Part shown: positions 35,922-45,343 of the stretch, piece by piece
Layout: every line of letters starts with the position of its first letter
Numbering within the stretch: the stretch's first letter is position 1
Source of the DNA: JAAFHB01 sp963677935
GTDB taxonomy: Bacteria > Bacteroidota > Bacteroidia > Bacteroidales > Prolixibacteraceae
Reading direction: 5' to 3'
Assembly: GCA_963677935.2 (NCBI GenBank)
Contig: CAXXEH010000003.1
Location: 5,208,001 to 5,272,000, forward strand
Length of the DNA: 64,000 bases
Program-made: the position numbers and the translations under genes
Notes under the pieces: model-generated
Told to the model about the DNA's origin: nothing
What the model saw: the letters and a program-made list of their open reading frames with translations, nothing else
Database searches by the model: none

Positions 35922-38336
35922 TTATTCAAAACCAATATTCTTTGCAGCAAATGCGCCACTAAGCTGAATCATTGCTTCACTTTTTACCAGATCAACATTG
36001 CTTATCGTACTCCAGAAACGGATGTTGATGGTGCAGGTTTCGGGTGTCACTTTGGTAAATAGTATCACAGGGATTCGTTTGGATATTACATTGGGGATTC
36101 TTTTAATGGTGGTGTTAATCACTTCACTAATCACATTGGCATCCAATTCTTTCCCCGAAAGGGAGAATCTTAGCATTACCCTCTTTTCATTGTTACTGTA
36201 GGTCCAGTTGACGATATTTTGCGACAGGATATTTCCGTTTGGAATAATTACATCGGCGCCATCGGAAGTCGTCAGTGTACTGGAACGTAATCCGATTTCT
36301 TTTACCTTACCCGAACGTCCGCTAACTTCAACTTCATCGCCTATCTGTAAAGAACCATCAAATATCAGGATGATACCCGACACAAAGTTATTTACAATAT
36401 TCTGCAACCCCATGCCGATACCAATACCCAGGGCTCCAAGTAAAAATGTGAGTTTGTCAATAGGCAAACCCGATACGGCAATTGCTAAAAGGTATCCGCA
36501 AATCAACACCAAAAGGCGTGTAATAAGAAGGCGGGAATGCTGACCTTTGGATAGGATGGTATCTTCAGTTTCGGCTCCGGTCTCCCCGTAAAAAAAGCTC
36601 AGTAACCGTTGCAGGATATGCGCAAACCAAATAATAATGAAAAACAGGATCACACTGATGAGTTGAAAGGAGATGCTTCCAATTGTTCTTACACTGGTGA
36701 GCGCGTCTGTGATTGAGGCACTGATGCTGTGATAGATGTTTAAATTGGAGGTGACCATGATCAGCCAGATGATCACCGCCACAAAAATCACCGGCATTTT
36801 GATTTTATCAACAACGGCGCTTGTGTCAAATGGTTTGTCAATACCTTTTGACAGGCGGCTGCTTTGCAACTGTAGTACAATGATTTCAATAATTACATCT
36901 ACAAAAACAGGTAAAATAATGGTCTGTGTGACAGCAAAAACGGCGGCGATCCCAACTATCCCCGATAAGGAGAATCGTCCGAAAAGATTAAACAGAATTC
37001 CCAAACCGGCTAAAACTATTCCTGAAATGGCTGCAGATTTAATAAAACGGGAATAGGGCAACTTCAAATCAAGTGATTTATTGATGCGCAAGGCAAACAC
37101 GATGATGCCTGCATGAATGGCCAGCAACAATATCCTTTCAAGAAATACGGGTTCCAGAAACAAAAAGGCCATGACATCGGTAACAAACAATGTTACCAAA
37201 CCAAACCAGTTAATAAGGAAGGATTGATCTCTACTTTTAAGGAAAATAACAGTTGATGCGATGAGTAAGAGCAGGTAAACCATCGAAATGTACGAAGTGG
37301 GGGCATAGGCATCGAATAATGGCATCAGGCACAGCAACAACAGTAACAGCGAAAAGATGGGGAAGTTATTCAGGTACTGAAGATGCAAATAGATGTATGA
37401 ATTCCTTTGTTCCTTAAGTTTTTTCAGAAGTTTTCGTTTAAGGAATAGCCAGGTAAAAAGGACAATCCCCAAAAAGAATATCAGTTTTCGCTCACCTGAA
37501 GTCTGACTGATGTAATAACCGATTGCATTCTTTTCGCTACCAAATAAACTTACTCCATCTTTGGATGGTTCCTGTGCAGGGTTTTCTGCAACTCCAGTTT
37601 CCCATAAACGTTTCACTTCATGTCCGAACAATTTTGGTACAGACTTGTCCATCCTGCTTTCCAGAATGTTGAGCATCCCCGACAGGTTAACCGAATTATC
37701 GGATAATCTAACTTTCAAATTATTCAGGCTGTCAATATTTGCTCGTGTAATACTGTCGGTTCTGTTATACTTCCGCTCCAACCGACTCAGTTTTTTATCA
37801 AAGGCGGTTCGCAAACCCTTATCTGAATACAACTTCCGAAAAACAGAATCGGACAATGCGCCATTCAGATGTTGTTTGGCATTATACTCTCTTTGATATA
37901 ATTTCTCAATTATAGCCTGAATCTGGTGGGTTTCATTGTCGAGTTTGGTTGTAAAGCTCAGGTAAAGATATTGGTTTTTAATGTTGAATACCGCATGTCG
38001 GCCTCTTATGTTTTGGCGGATCAAACCGATGTCATTCGTCATCGTGCCAACTCTTCGGGACATTTTCACTACTTCGTACCCCAATTTGGCACTATCTCCA
38101 ACGGAATTTAAATTATCATTCACCCGTTCGATGCTCAAGGTATAATCGCTCATGGTTAGTGAGTCAACCGGTAACCCCATTTTTTGAAATAACAACCTGG
38201 TGGTATCCGACTTAGTGCGCACTCTTCCGGAATAAAAAGAGTTCTTACCTGCTGTAATTGTGTCGGTTAACGAATTTGATGCAAAAATTCCCAAAACTGC
38301 AAAAAGGAGCGATAGGGAAATGACTAATCGTCTCAT
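35922..38336 (-). CDS. Large MscS-family mechanosensitive channel
   Basis: An 804-residue protein with a signal peptide (ends LGIFA), a periplasmic helical domain of about 260 residues with coiled-coil character (KLYSDKGLRTAFDKKLSRLE), about eleven transmembrane segments, and the C-terminal MscS core: the pore helix GALGIGIGMGLQNIVNNFVS, the beta domain DGSLQIGDEVEVSGRSGKVK and IIPNGNILSQNIVNW. This is the MscK/MscM-like layout rather than the short MscS. Such channels release solutes under hypo-osmotic shock. It lies 12 bp downstream of the nucleoside kinase gene on the same strand. Confidence 0.9.
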   Translation of the reverse strand: MRRLVISLSLLFAVLGIFASNSLTDTITAGKNSFYSGRVRTKSDTTRLLFQKMGLPVDSLTMSDYTLSIERVNDNLNSVGDSAKLGYEVVKMSRRVGTMTNDIGLIRQNIRGRHAVFNIKNQYLYLSFTTKLDNETHQIQAIIEKLYQREYNAKQHLNGALSDSVFRKLYSDKGLRTAFDKKLSRLERKYNRTDSITRANIDSLNNLKVRLSDNSVNLSGMLNILESRMDKSVPKLFGHEVKRLWETGVAENPAQEPSKDGVSLFGSEKNAIGYYISQTSGERKLIFFLGIVLFTWLFLKRKLLKKLKEQRNSYIYLHLQYLNNFPIFSLLLLLLCLMPLFDAYAPTSYISMVYLLLLIASTVIFLKSRDQSFLINWFGLVTLFVTDVMAFLFLEPVFLERILLLAIHAGIIVFALRINKSLDLKLPYSRFIKSAAISGIVLAGLGILFNLFGRFSLSGIVGIAAVFAVTQTIILPVFVDVIIEIIVLQLQSSRLSKGIDKPFDTSAVVDKIKMPVIFVAVIIWLIMVTSNLNIYHSISASITDALTSVRTIGSISFQLISVILFFIIIWFAHILQRLLSFFYGETGAETEDTILSKGQHSRLLITRLLVLICGYLLAIAVSGLPIDKLTFLLGALGIGIGMGLQNIVNNFVSGIILIFDGSLQIGDEVEVSGRSGKVKEIGLRSSTLTTSDGADVIIPNGNILSQNIVNWTYSNNEKRVMLRFSLSGKELDANVISEVINTTIKRIPNVISKRIPVILFTKVTPETCTINIRFWSTISNVDLVKSEAMIQLSGAFAAKNIGFE

Positions 38337-38347
38337 AACGAATTGTT

Positions 38348-40015
38348 TTAATAATCAAAACTACTTCCACCCAAAAACTCCCTTAATACAGAAGTAGGGG
38401 GAATCTCCTCTTCGGGAATGGCCTCAAAATACGAGATAAAGATTAACAGACGAACCGCTTCAGCATATTCAGGGGTATTTTCTTTAACCTGCTTCAGCAA
38501 TGGACTTGCATGTTTTTTGATGACAGCCAGTTCGTAAATCAACGCTGAATTAAACATGATATCGGCATTCTCCTGGAACGGGAAAATATGTTTCTCCTCG
38601 CCACGTCGCACGCTGGGCCATCGCTGAATGGTTGTATATGCGTCGTAACCACGGTACTTACTGTCGCGGATAATCCTCCTCAGCAGACGGTTGTCGGTAG
38701 TTGGAATATAGGTGTGTTCATCAATCGAAATCTGAGTTAATGCTGATACAAAGATACGGTAGGTCTTTTCAGCATCGATTCTGGGTGTCAATGCTGGATT
38801 TAGCCCGTGAATACCTTCAATAATGAGGATATTATTCTTCTCCATCTTCATCTTTTTCCCGTTGAAGTTGCGTTGCCCCAGATGAAAATCAAACCGGGGT
38901 ACCAACATCTCCTCACCCTCCATTAACCTTAAAAGAAAGTCATTAAAATAGGGAATATCTATCGCATCCAGGGCTTCGAAATCGAGATTACCTGATTCGT
39001 CTTTAGGGGTATGTTCACGGTTCACAAAGAAATCGTCAATCGAGACCTCGATGGCATGCAATCCATTTACAGCCAGTTGAATACCTAATCTTCGGCTAAA
39101 AGTTGTCTTCCCTGAACTTGAAGGGCCGGCAATAAGGACAATATTGACCTTGTCTCTCTTTTGTGTAATTGCCGTCGCAATTTCAACAATTTTCTTCTCG
39201 TGCAGCGCTTCCGATATTTTGATGATGTCACTGTGTTTCGCTGTCCGTTTAACCGCGTTCAGCCTGGGAATATCCTCCACCCCCAGAATCTCAGCCCATT
39301 TCTTATGTTCCCTGAAGATTGCAAAAAGCTTATCCTGCCTGATAGCAGGTTCCAATACCTCCGGATTGTCAACGGGGGGAAAACGGAGGAGAAAGCCGTC
39401 ATAATATTTTTCAACGCCGAAATTGTGCACCCCACCTGTTGAGGTAAGCATATGTCCGTAGAAAAAATTGATGTGTTCATTAATGAAGAAAACCGGTGCA
39501 TAGAGCCTGCCATAGTTGCGAAAGAGTTCGGCTTTCCGGTTTAGTCCATTTGTTTGCAGCATGTTAATAGCTGTTTCGGCAAGTATCATTTTCCTTTGGA
39601 TAGGGATATCCTTCCGGATAATCGACCACATCTCCTCCCTGATCATCCTTACATCCTCCTCCGTGAAAGGGTGCTCCATCCCTTCGATCTCGCAATAATA
39701 CCCTTTTGAAATGGCATGATCGATTTTAAGATGGACGTCGGGCCATAGATTACGAACCGCTGCATAGAGTATAAACGAGAGGGTACGAAGGTACATGCGC
39801 TGTCCATCGCGGCACGAATAATCGATGAATTCGATCATGCGTGGTTTAACCAACTCATAATCCAAAGGTTTTGGACGATGATTCACATAAGCCCCCAGAA
39901 TTGGTTTTAGGGTTTCGACTGAAAGTGAATGAGCGATCTCAGCCAGGGTTGTTCCAAGTGGGAATTCGCAATCGGTATGCGAATTCATACACTTGATTTC
40001 AATATTCTTTGCCAT
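38348..40015 (-). CDS. TGS-domain nucleoside (uridine-type) kinase
   Basis: A 555-residue cytosolic protein. The N-terminal part is like threonyl-tRNA synthetase (TGS domain, then the second additional domain with HAISKGYYCEIEGMEHPF), and the C-terminal part from about residue 285 is a uridine kinase/phosphoribulokinase domain with the P-loop IAGPSSSGKTTFSRRL and EVSIDDFFVNREHTPKDESG. This fusion is a conserved nucleoside kinase of Bacteroidota and Firmicutes; it probably phosphorylates uridine or cytidine. The downstream MscS gene is separated by only 12 bp. Confidence 0.9.
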   Translation of the reverse strand: MAKNIEIKCMNSHTDCEFPLGTTLAEIAHSLSVETLKPILGAYVNHRPKPLDYELVKPRMIEFIDYSCRDGQRMYLRTLSFILYAAVRNLWPDVHLKIDHAISKGYYCEIEGMEHPFTEEDVRMIREEMWSIIRKDIPIQRKMILAETAINMLQTNGLNRKAELFRNYGRLYAPVFFINEHINFFYGHMLTSTGGVHNFGVEKYYDGFLLRFPPVDNPEVLEPAIRQDKLFAIFREHKKWAEILGVEDIPRLNAVKRTAKHSDIIKISEALHEKKIVEIATAITQKRDKVNIVLIAGPSSSGKTTFSRRLGIQLAVNGLHAIEVSIDDFFVNREHTPKDESGNLDFEALDAIDIPYFNDFLLRLMEGEEMLVPRFDFHLGQRNFNGKKMKMEKNNILIIEGIHGLNPALTPRIDAEKTYRIFVSALTQISIDEHTYIPTTDNRLLRRIIRDSKYRGYDAYTTIQRWPSVRRGEEKHIFPFQENADIMFNSALIYELAVIKKHASPLLKQVKENTPEYAEAVRLLIFISYFEAIPEEEIPPTSVLREFLGGSSFDY

Positions 40016-40141
40016 ATACCTTTTTATCGATTAATCTAAAGAAGCCACAAGATAACTTAATTTGATTAAATAAAGATAAAAAAATGGTCAATTAAACAAT
40101 CCTCCATCTCTACAACGCCATACGGTTCATCTCACTACTTA

Positions 40142-41383
40142 TTAGGCGTCATTGGTAATTAATTGCTTTCTGATCTCTTTGTATTTATTCCAGTCAAATT
40201 TTCTTAGAAACCTTTCTGCAGCCTGGGCGCCGCGTACAAACAAGTCGATTTTTTCCTCATCTGTAATTCCGAAATTGAGCCAGTCGTGATCACCAATGTC
40301 GATCTTTTCGATCAGCAATCGGTAATCGGGATTTTTCAGGATAAAGTCGTAGTCATGAAAATGACGAAGCGAGTTAAAGATGGCTCCAAAGAGATTGGTC
40401 GGATTGGAAATTTTATTGGCATTATCGCGGTTATCACCTAGCCGGACACCAAAGGTGGGTAATCTGGGGATCACATTTCGCTTATGAAAAACGTCGATTG
40501 GAAAATTTGAAAGTATACCGCCATCAACAAAGATGCACTCCTTGGGAGGATCGCCCATAAAACTCACCATCTCTTCCCAGTTTTTCTTAGCTTCAGCCCC
40601 TTCGGGAATATTGCTGATTTTAAGCGGACTGAAAAAATAGGGAATCGACATTGACGCTCTCACATATAGCGCCGGATTCTGCTGCATATAATCAGACCAG
40701 TAAAGCGCGGCCATTCCCGGGAATTCAACTTTGGTCTCCGTGGTAAGATCTGCGGTAATAATTACCAGACGTGGCTTTAATTCATCAATAGTTCTGGAGA
40801 TTCCTTCGCGTATAAACAAATCGGCGGGTATTTTTATAAACCGTTCATTCAGATCGGCTAATGTTTTTATCCCGTTGTCATCCAAAAACAGGGTGAGCCA
40901 ATTTAGAAAATCGTTTCCAGGATTCAGTCCAAGGTCATCAAACAGCTCATCAATCACCTGCCACCCTTTCCAGATCATTTTTACCCGTTTTGCCTTTTCA
41001 ACCAGGGCTTTAATAAAATCTTTTGAATCACTGTCTCCATCAACAAAGTCATAAAGGTTTTTATTGACAAGTACCTCCATCACCTTATCCGATTTTGGTT
41101 GTGAAATATCTCCCAATCCGGCAAGCATCATGGCATTAATTGATCCGGCTGAGGTTCCGGCAAGACTAAAAAAACGGATGCCCATCTGTTCAAGTATCCA
41201 TGTATAACCAATTAAAGCTACCCCCAGCACACCACCGCCTTCCTGCACCAATTCAACATATTGATTGCCTGAACTATCCAAAAGATCGGAAAACTGCTTC
41301 TGATCCACTTGATCATTTTTCATCCGGGAGAGGAGTTGAACCACTTCCGGATGATTTGTAAAATCTTTTGCTTCCATATGCAA
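40142..41383 (-). CDS. Patatin-like phospholipase
   Basis: A 413-residue protein without a signal peptide. The oxyanion loop is VQEGGGVLGVALIGYTWILE, the nucleophile Ser lies in SLAGTSAGSINAM, and the dyad Asp in FVDGGILSNFPIDVF. Patatins hydrolyse phospholipid acyl chains; many act as toxins or effectors against membranes. It is the last gene (3' end) of a five-gene minus-strand run with a four-TM protein 20 bp upstream, a helical protein, a lipoprotein and a peptidoglycan-binding/CHAP enzyme. An alternative start two codons later (MEAKDF) is possible. Confidence 0.88.
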   Translation of the reverse strand: MHMEAKDFTNHPEVVQLLSRMKNDQVDQKQFSDLLDSSGNQYVELVQEGGGVLGVALIGYTWILEQMGIRFFSLAGTSAGSINAMMLAGLGDISQPKSDKVMEVLVNKNLYDFVDGDSDSKDFIKALVEKAKRVKMIWKGWQVIDELFDDLGLNPGNDFLNWLTLFLDDNGIKTLADLNERFIKIPADLFIREGISRTIDELKPRLVIITADLTTETKVEFPGMAALYWSDYMQQNPALYVRASMSIPYFFSPLKISNIPEGAEAKKNWEEMVSFMGDPPKECIFVDGGILSNFPIDVFHKRNVIPRLPTFGVRLGDNRDNANKISNPTNLFGAIFNSLRHFHDYDFILKNPDYRLLIEKIDIGDHDWLNFGITDEEKIDLFVRGAQAAERFLRKFDWNKYKEIRKQLITNDA

Positions 41384-41403
41384 TTTACATTGGTTTATCG
41401 ATA

Positions 41404-42345
41404 TTAATCTGCTCCTTCAGCAACAGGTTTACTTCTTGTATTTTTTTCCTTTCCTACAATCAGATCCATTGATTTTTGAGCCAGTCTTTCAGTAAATCCG
41501 GAAGCAAATGCAATGGCAAAATAATCGAGAGGTGTTGAAATCTTAAAGCTGAAAAGTTTTATACCATCCGCAACCGATGAACGGAGCAACAAAAAAATAA
41601 ATATTGAAAAACCGGCGCCAATAAAAATTTTACTCAACACAACCACCTGACTACTACTAATCTCCTTTATCCTGGATGATTGGGTAAGGTTTCGGGTTGA
41701 AATGATGGCACTTGTCAAAGCGCCAAGAAGACCGAAAAGAAGTACTCCGATAATATTTTCAGTGATATTCAGAACCGGTTCCGATGATTGGCTGCACGAA
41801 TTAAAATAAAATAAGAAATAACCTACAATTGCAATTAATACCAGGAAGAGCAATGCGGATAGTAGCCAGAACAAGTTATGAGTCAGTCGGTTCATGTAAT
41901 ACTGATTATTATAGTGCTCATCTTTTAGTTCAGCTGCCTGATAAAGCACTTCGGCATCAGGTGTATCGGTAACCTCCCCTTTCTTACTTCCCAATAAACT
42001 GAATATTCCATCTCTTCGCCATTCATTTAATTTGTCGGCTTCCTTGCAGATTGCTCTGGCAGTGGCAAGTCGTTCATGTTTGTTCAATCCAAATATTTCC
42101 AGTCGCTTTGCTGAATGAAAACTTTTCCATCCCTCGTCGATTTTATATTCGCGGAGATATTTTTTGGCTTGTTCAAGTAGAACCTGAGACTGAAGCGCCC
42201 ATTGCTCATTGGTGCTATCAGTTTCAATGATCCGTTTTTGAAGTTGAGGTTCATAGCAGGCAATATCACCTGCAAGACGTGAATATCGTGGAGCATATTC
42301 CAACGTCGATACTCTGTTCAGGGTTAATTTCAATCTTTGCCACAT
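41404..42345 (-). CDS. Four-TM membrane protein of the patatin cassette
   Basis: A 313-residue protein. Residues 1-155 are soluble and helical (MWQRLKLTLNRVSTLEYAPR, then LLEQAKKYLREYKIDEGWKS). Four hydrophobic segments follow, near residues 158-182, 197-218, 237-258 and 272-290, with the last in the form DYFAIAFASGFTERLAQ. That closing pattern is shared by other membrane proteins of unknown role in bacterial islands. There is no signal peptide. It is 20 bp upstream of the patatin gene. A function in membrane anchoring or pore formation is inference. Confidence 0.65.
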   Translation of the reverse strand: MWQRLKLTLNRVSTLEYAPRYSRLAGDIACYEPQLQKRIIETDSTNEQWALQSQVLLEQAKKYLREYKIDEGWKSFHSAKRLEIFGLNKHERLATARAICKEADKLNEWRRDGIFSLLGSKKGEVTDTPDAEVLYQAAELKDEHYNNQYYMNRLTHNLFWLLSALLFLVLIAIVGYFLFYFNSCSQSSEPVLNITENIIGVLLFGLLGALTSAIISTRNLTQSSRIKEISSSQVVVLSKIFIGAGFSIFIFLLLRSSVADGIKLFSFKISTPLDYFAIAFASGFTERLAQKSMDLIVGKEKNTRSKPVAEGAD

Positions 42346-42375
42346 CGTTTAATCTGAATTTAATGAATAAAATAG

Positions 42376-42768
42376 TCAAGAACTAATCGTGTTTTTAAGG
42401 TTGATTAATGCCTCCGCAATCGCTTTCGGATCGATGTTTACAATGGCATTACCCAAAGTCACGACAGAACCGGCAATATCGATCACCTTTTGAACATCAA
42501 GAAGTGTTTGGAAGGTATTTTGCATTTTGATTTTAATCTCCCTGATCAAAGAGAGTGAAGATTGAACGTCGTCTAAAACCAGGATGGCAGACAACGTATA
42601 AAAGTCATCGGCAAACTTAAGAATCAATTGATGCAAATCCTTAATTTCCTTATTTTGCCAACCCGGGATTGCCGCAAAATTCTGCTCCCTGTAAGTCTCC
42701 AGGGCCTCAGCCATTTCCAAAAAATGATTAGCAAGTTCATTTACCTGCTGAGCAGTTATTGTCGCCAT
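42376..42768 (-). CDS. Small helical protein of the patatin cassette
   Basis: A 130-residue, mostly alpha-helical cytosolic protein (MATITAQQVNELANHFLEMA ... LHQLILKFADDFYTLSAI ... VVTLGNAIVNIDPKAIAEAL). It contains no motif I recognise. A mildly hydrophobic stretch near residues 97-115 is too short to be a clear membrane segment. It ends 30 bp before the four-TM gene and starts only one base after the lipoprotein gene stops. The tight packing suggests stoichiometric production with its neighbours. Confidence 0.6.
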   Translation of the reverse strand: MATITAQQVNELANHFLEMAEALETYREQNFAAIPGWQNKEIKDLHQLILKFADDFYTLSAILVLDDVQSSLSLIREIKIKMQNTFQTLLDVQKVIDIAGSVVTLGNAIVNIDPKAIAEALINLKNTISS

Positions 42769-42769
42769 A

Positions 42770-43633
42770 TTATTTGTGTGTTACTTTGTTAAATTCCGAA
42801 ATCAAATCCTGAATATCGCTGGCGTAGCTGATCGCCATCTCTTTAAATTCATCACTACTCATCTTACCTATATTGTCGACAAGCTTCTGATGCCCTTCGG
42901 CTAATTTTTTCATGGTTTTGGAATAGGTCAGGAGTTCTTTCTCTTTTTTCTCAATTTTATCGGTGAGCTGGTAATACTCTTCAACAGCTTTTCTTTTATC
43001 ATAAGTGGAGAGTGTTGGATCTTTCGTCAGATCGAAATAGATCTCCTTAATCGCCTGTTTTTGAACTTTGAGTTTTCCGACAAGATTTGCAGATAAGTTA
43101 AAATCCAAAACACCAATCAATTCCTTTATTGGCTCGTTACCTGCTATTAGGAATTCCTTTAGTTTATGGCCGCGGTATTTATCGGTAAATGCCCTGAGAA
43201 GGATTCCTGATATATTTGAATAAGCCTCAACCTGTGTCTTTTCCAGGGTGAAAGAACCATATTTAAAAGCTGTAAGTGATTTGGACAAGGGATCAGTCTT
43301 ATAGCTGGTCAGCTTATTTTCCGATAGTTTTACTAACCCCTCAAAATATCCCTTAACGGCCTGATAGATGAGTAAAGTTACACTGTCAGCCTTTTCATTG
43401 GCTTTACAGTCGCAGCTTTTTGGATCAAGAATAAGGTCCGTTAAGGATTTATTGTGGCAGTTATCGAGGCAGTTCTGTTTGAAATTATACTCCAGATCTT
43501 CAAATTCCAGGGTGCTCTCCAATGCCGATGAAGAGAAGACATTTATTGTTTTAAGATTGATACAGCCATTTAATCCAGCTGTCAGAAAGAGGATTGGAAG
43601 GTAAGTTTTGAAAAATAGCCTTATCATAACCAT
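42770..43633 (-). CDS. Lipoprotein of the patatin cassette
   Basis: A 287-residue lipoprotein (MVMIRLFFKTYLPILFLTAG then lipobox LNGC). After the Cys the protein is helical with several cysteines early (FKQNCLDNCHNKSLTDLILD, PKSCDCKANEK), which may form disulfides or bind metal, and long helices towards the C-terminus (YYQLTDKIEKKEKELLTYSK). No known family recognised. It follows the CHAP-enzyme gene by 48 bp. A role as cell-envelope anchor for the cassette is inference. Confidence 0.65.
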   Translation of the reverse strand: MVMIRLFFKTYLPILFLTAGLNGCINLKTINVFSSSALESTLEFEDLEYNFKQNCLDNCHNKSLTDLILDPKSCDCKANEKADSVTLLIYQAVKGYFEGLVKLSENKLTSYKTDPLSKSLTAFKYGSFTLEKTQVEAYSNISGILLRAFTDKYRGHKLKEFLIAGNEPIKELIGVLDFNLSANLVGKLKVQKQAIKEIYFDLTKDPTLSTYDKRKAVEEYYQLTDKIEKKEKELLTYSKTMKKLAEGHQKLVDNIGKMSSDEFKEMAISYASDIQDLISEFNKVTHK

Positions 43634-43681
43634 AATATTTAAAAACTATTCGTCGGTTTAAATCATATCTCAGAATTAAGT

Positions 43682-44440
43682 TTAGCTGCTGTAATCAATA
43701 AACCCGGCACTAATCGTGTTTATTTTACGTTTTAGTTCCGCCACTCCGAGCCCCTCGCGGCTCCCTTCAATATTTGTATTCCCTTCAATTGTTTGAATAT
43801 AACCTTCTCCGACACTCTTTACGAGCCCGGTATGTCCTTTGCCACTTCCATGATCCATGATAAAGATAAAACCGGGTTTTATAAGCGATGAATTGTTGGT
43901 GGCAGTCAGGCGGGAAATTTTCTTTCCTTTTGTTCGATTCCAATGGTCCAGACATCCTCCGGTCCTGATCAACGGATTTTTGATATTCAGTGATTTAGAT
44001 GCTTCATTGAAGCACCAGTAAACAAACGAGGCACACCATGGATCACCTGGAGAGCAACCTGCGCTTGCCAGATATTGTTCAACCTTCGCTCCTCTGTTTG
44101 AACCAGGGGGATCTTCCAGAACGCCAATCTGTGAAGCTGCAATTTCGAGCACTTTTGAAAAAAGCGGAAGAGATTGAGGTTCCGGTTGGGGAGCAACCTC
44201 TGAAGTCACAAAAAGAGCCGCCCAACTGATCGGCCCAAGTTTTCCATCAACGACAAGCGGAATTCCATGTGTGTCTCTTGTCTGAGATTGGAATAACCTG
44301 ATGGCACTCTCAGTAGACACCCCAAAATCTCCATCAATTTCCAAAATTCCAAATCCACGATCGTTAAGTTTCGCCTGGATGGCCCTGACGATCTCCTGGT
44401 TTTTTTCACCTTTTTTAATTAATCTGCCCGGATAGTTCAT
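43682..44440 (-). CDS. Peptidoglycan-binding and CHAP-domain enzyme, endolysin-like
   Basis: A 252-residue protein with no signal peptide. Residues about 10-80 are a PG_binding_1 domain (IQAKLNDRGFGILEIDGDFG, FQSQTRDTHGIPLVVDGKLG). Residues about 95-250 are a CHAP amidase/endopeptidase-type domain with the likely nucleophile in GDPWCASFVYWCFNE and the His in DHGSGKGHTGLVKS. A signal-less wall hydrolase is typical of phage endolysins or of effectors that reach the wall by another route. It is the first gene of the five-gene cassette that ends with the patatin. Confidence 0.85.
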   Translation of the reverse strand: MNYPGRLIKKGEKNQEIVRAIQAKLNDRGFGILEIDGDFGVSTESAIRLFQSQTRDTHGIPLVVDGKLGPISWAALFVTSEVAPQPEPQSLPLFSKVLEIAASQIGVLEDPPGSNRGAKVEQYLASAGCSPGDPWCASFVYWCFNEASKSLNIKNPLIRTGGCLDHWNRTKGKKISRLTATNNSSLIKPGFIFIMDHGSGKGHTGLVKSVGEGYIQTIEGNTNIEGSREGLGVAELKRKINTISAGFIDYSS

Positions 44441-44662
44441 AGTCAGAATAGGAAAAAGTTAATATTGTTACGAAAATTAGGTTTTGCCCTGCTAGTATTT
44501 GATAATTTAATATGATAAAAGTGACAATTGTTACCTGGCTGAAGTCATAAAATTCTTAATAATAATCATTGTACGTATTCAGCTTCAAAAAGTTGCAATT
44601 TTTGGTTATTAAAATCGGAAGTTATTCATTCAATGGCCTAAATCATTAAAACCGAATTAGTT

Positions 44663-44670
44663 TAAATTTG
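44663..44670 (+). promoter_or_regulatory. -7 promoter element of rdgB
   Basis: TAAATTTG matches TAnnTTTG and lies 22 bp before the rdgB start codon. No clear -33 element. The divergent gene (endolysin-like) starts 220 bp away; the intervening 44441-44662 shows no other feature. Confidence 0.55.
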
Positions 44671-44692
44671 CACCAAATCAACTAAGATAACG

Positions 44693-45274
44693 ATGAGAAA
44701 ACTGGTATTTGCAACTAACAACGATCATAAGCTTCGGGAGCTAAAGGAGATTCTTTCGTCAGAATTCGAATTATTGAGTCTGAATGACATCGGTTGTAAC
44801 GACGAAATCCCCGAAACCGGACCTACACTTGAGATAAATGCTGCACAGAAATCTTATTATATCTGGAACCGATACGGGATTAACTGCTTTGCTGACGATA
44901 CCGGACTTGAGGTTGAGGCACTTATGAACGAGCCTGGGGTGTATTCTGCACGATATGCAGGAGAAGATCGAAGTGCTAGTTCCAATATGCTGAAGGTTTT
45001 GGAAAAACTAGCCGGAGAAACAAACCGTAAAGCACGTTTCAGGTGCGTGATCTCACTCGTAACCGAAGGGGAGGAGAAGCAGTTTGAAGGGATTGTTGAA
45101 GGTCAGATTCTTACCAAAGGACAAGGTGAGGCGGGATTCGGGTATGACCCGATTTTTATGCCCGATGGTTACAACCTTTCATTTGCTGAAATGGCGGCAG
45201 AAGATAAGAACCTCATTAGCCACCGTGGTCGTGCAGTGAAAAAATTGATTGATTACCTGAATAATATCAAATAG
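44693..45274 (+). CDS. rdgB: Non-canonical purine NTP pyrophosphatase (RdgB/HAM1)
   Basis: A 193-residue cytosolic enzyme of the usual length. Signatures are intact: FATNNDHKLRELKEILS at the N-terminus, CFADDTGLEVEAL with the metal-binding Asp pair, NEPGVYSARYAGEDRS, and GEAGFGYDPIFMPDGYN. It hydrolyses ITP, XTP and their deoxy forms and thereby keeps them out of DNA and RNA. The next gene, porZ, starts 69 bp downstream. Confidence 0.95.
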   Translation: MRKLVFATNNDHKLRELKEILSSEFELLSLNDIGCNDEIPETGPTLEINAAQKSYYIWNRYGINCFADDTGLEVEALMNEPGVYSARYAGEDRSASSNMLKVLEKLAGETNRKARFRCVISLVTEGEEKQFEGIVEGQILTKGQGEAGFGYDPIFMPDGYNLSFAEMAAEDKNLISHRGRAVKKLIDYLNNIK

Positions 45275-45343
45275 TAGGTGATGTTTTGGGTAGATGATCA
45301 ATGAAATGGCTCTGGCTACCAGGAGCCGACAATTTTTTACCAA

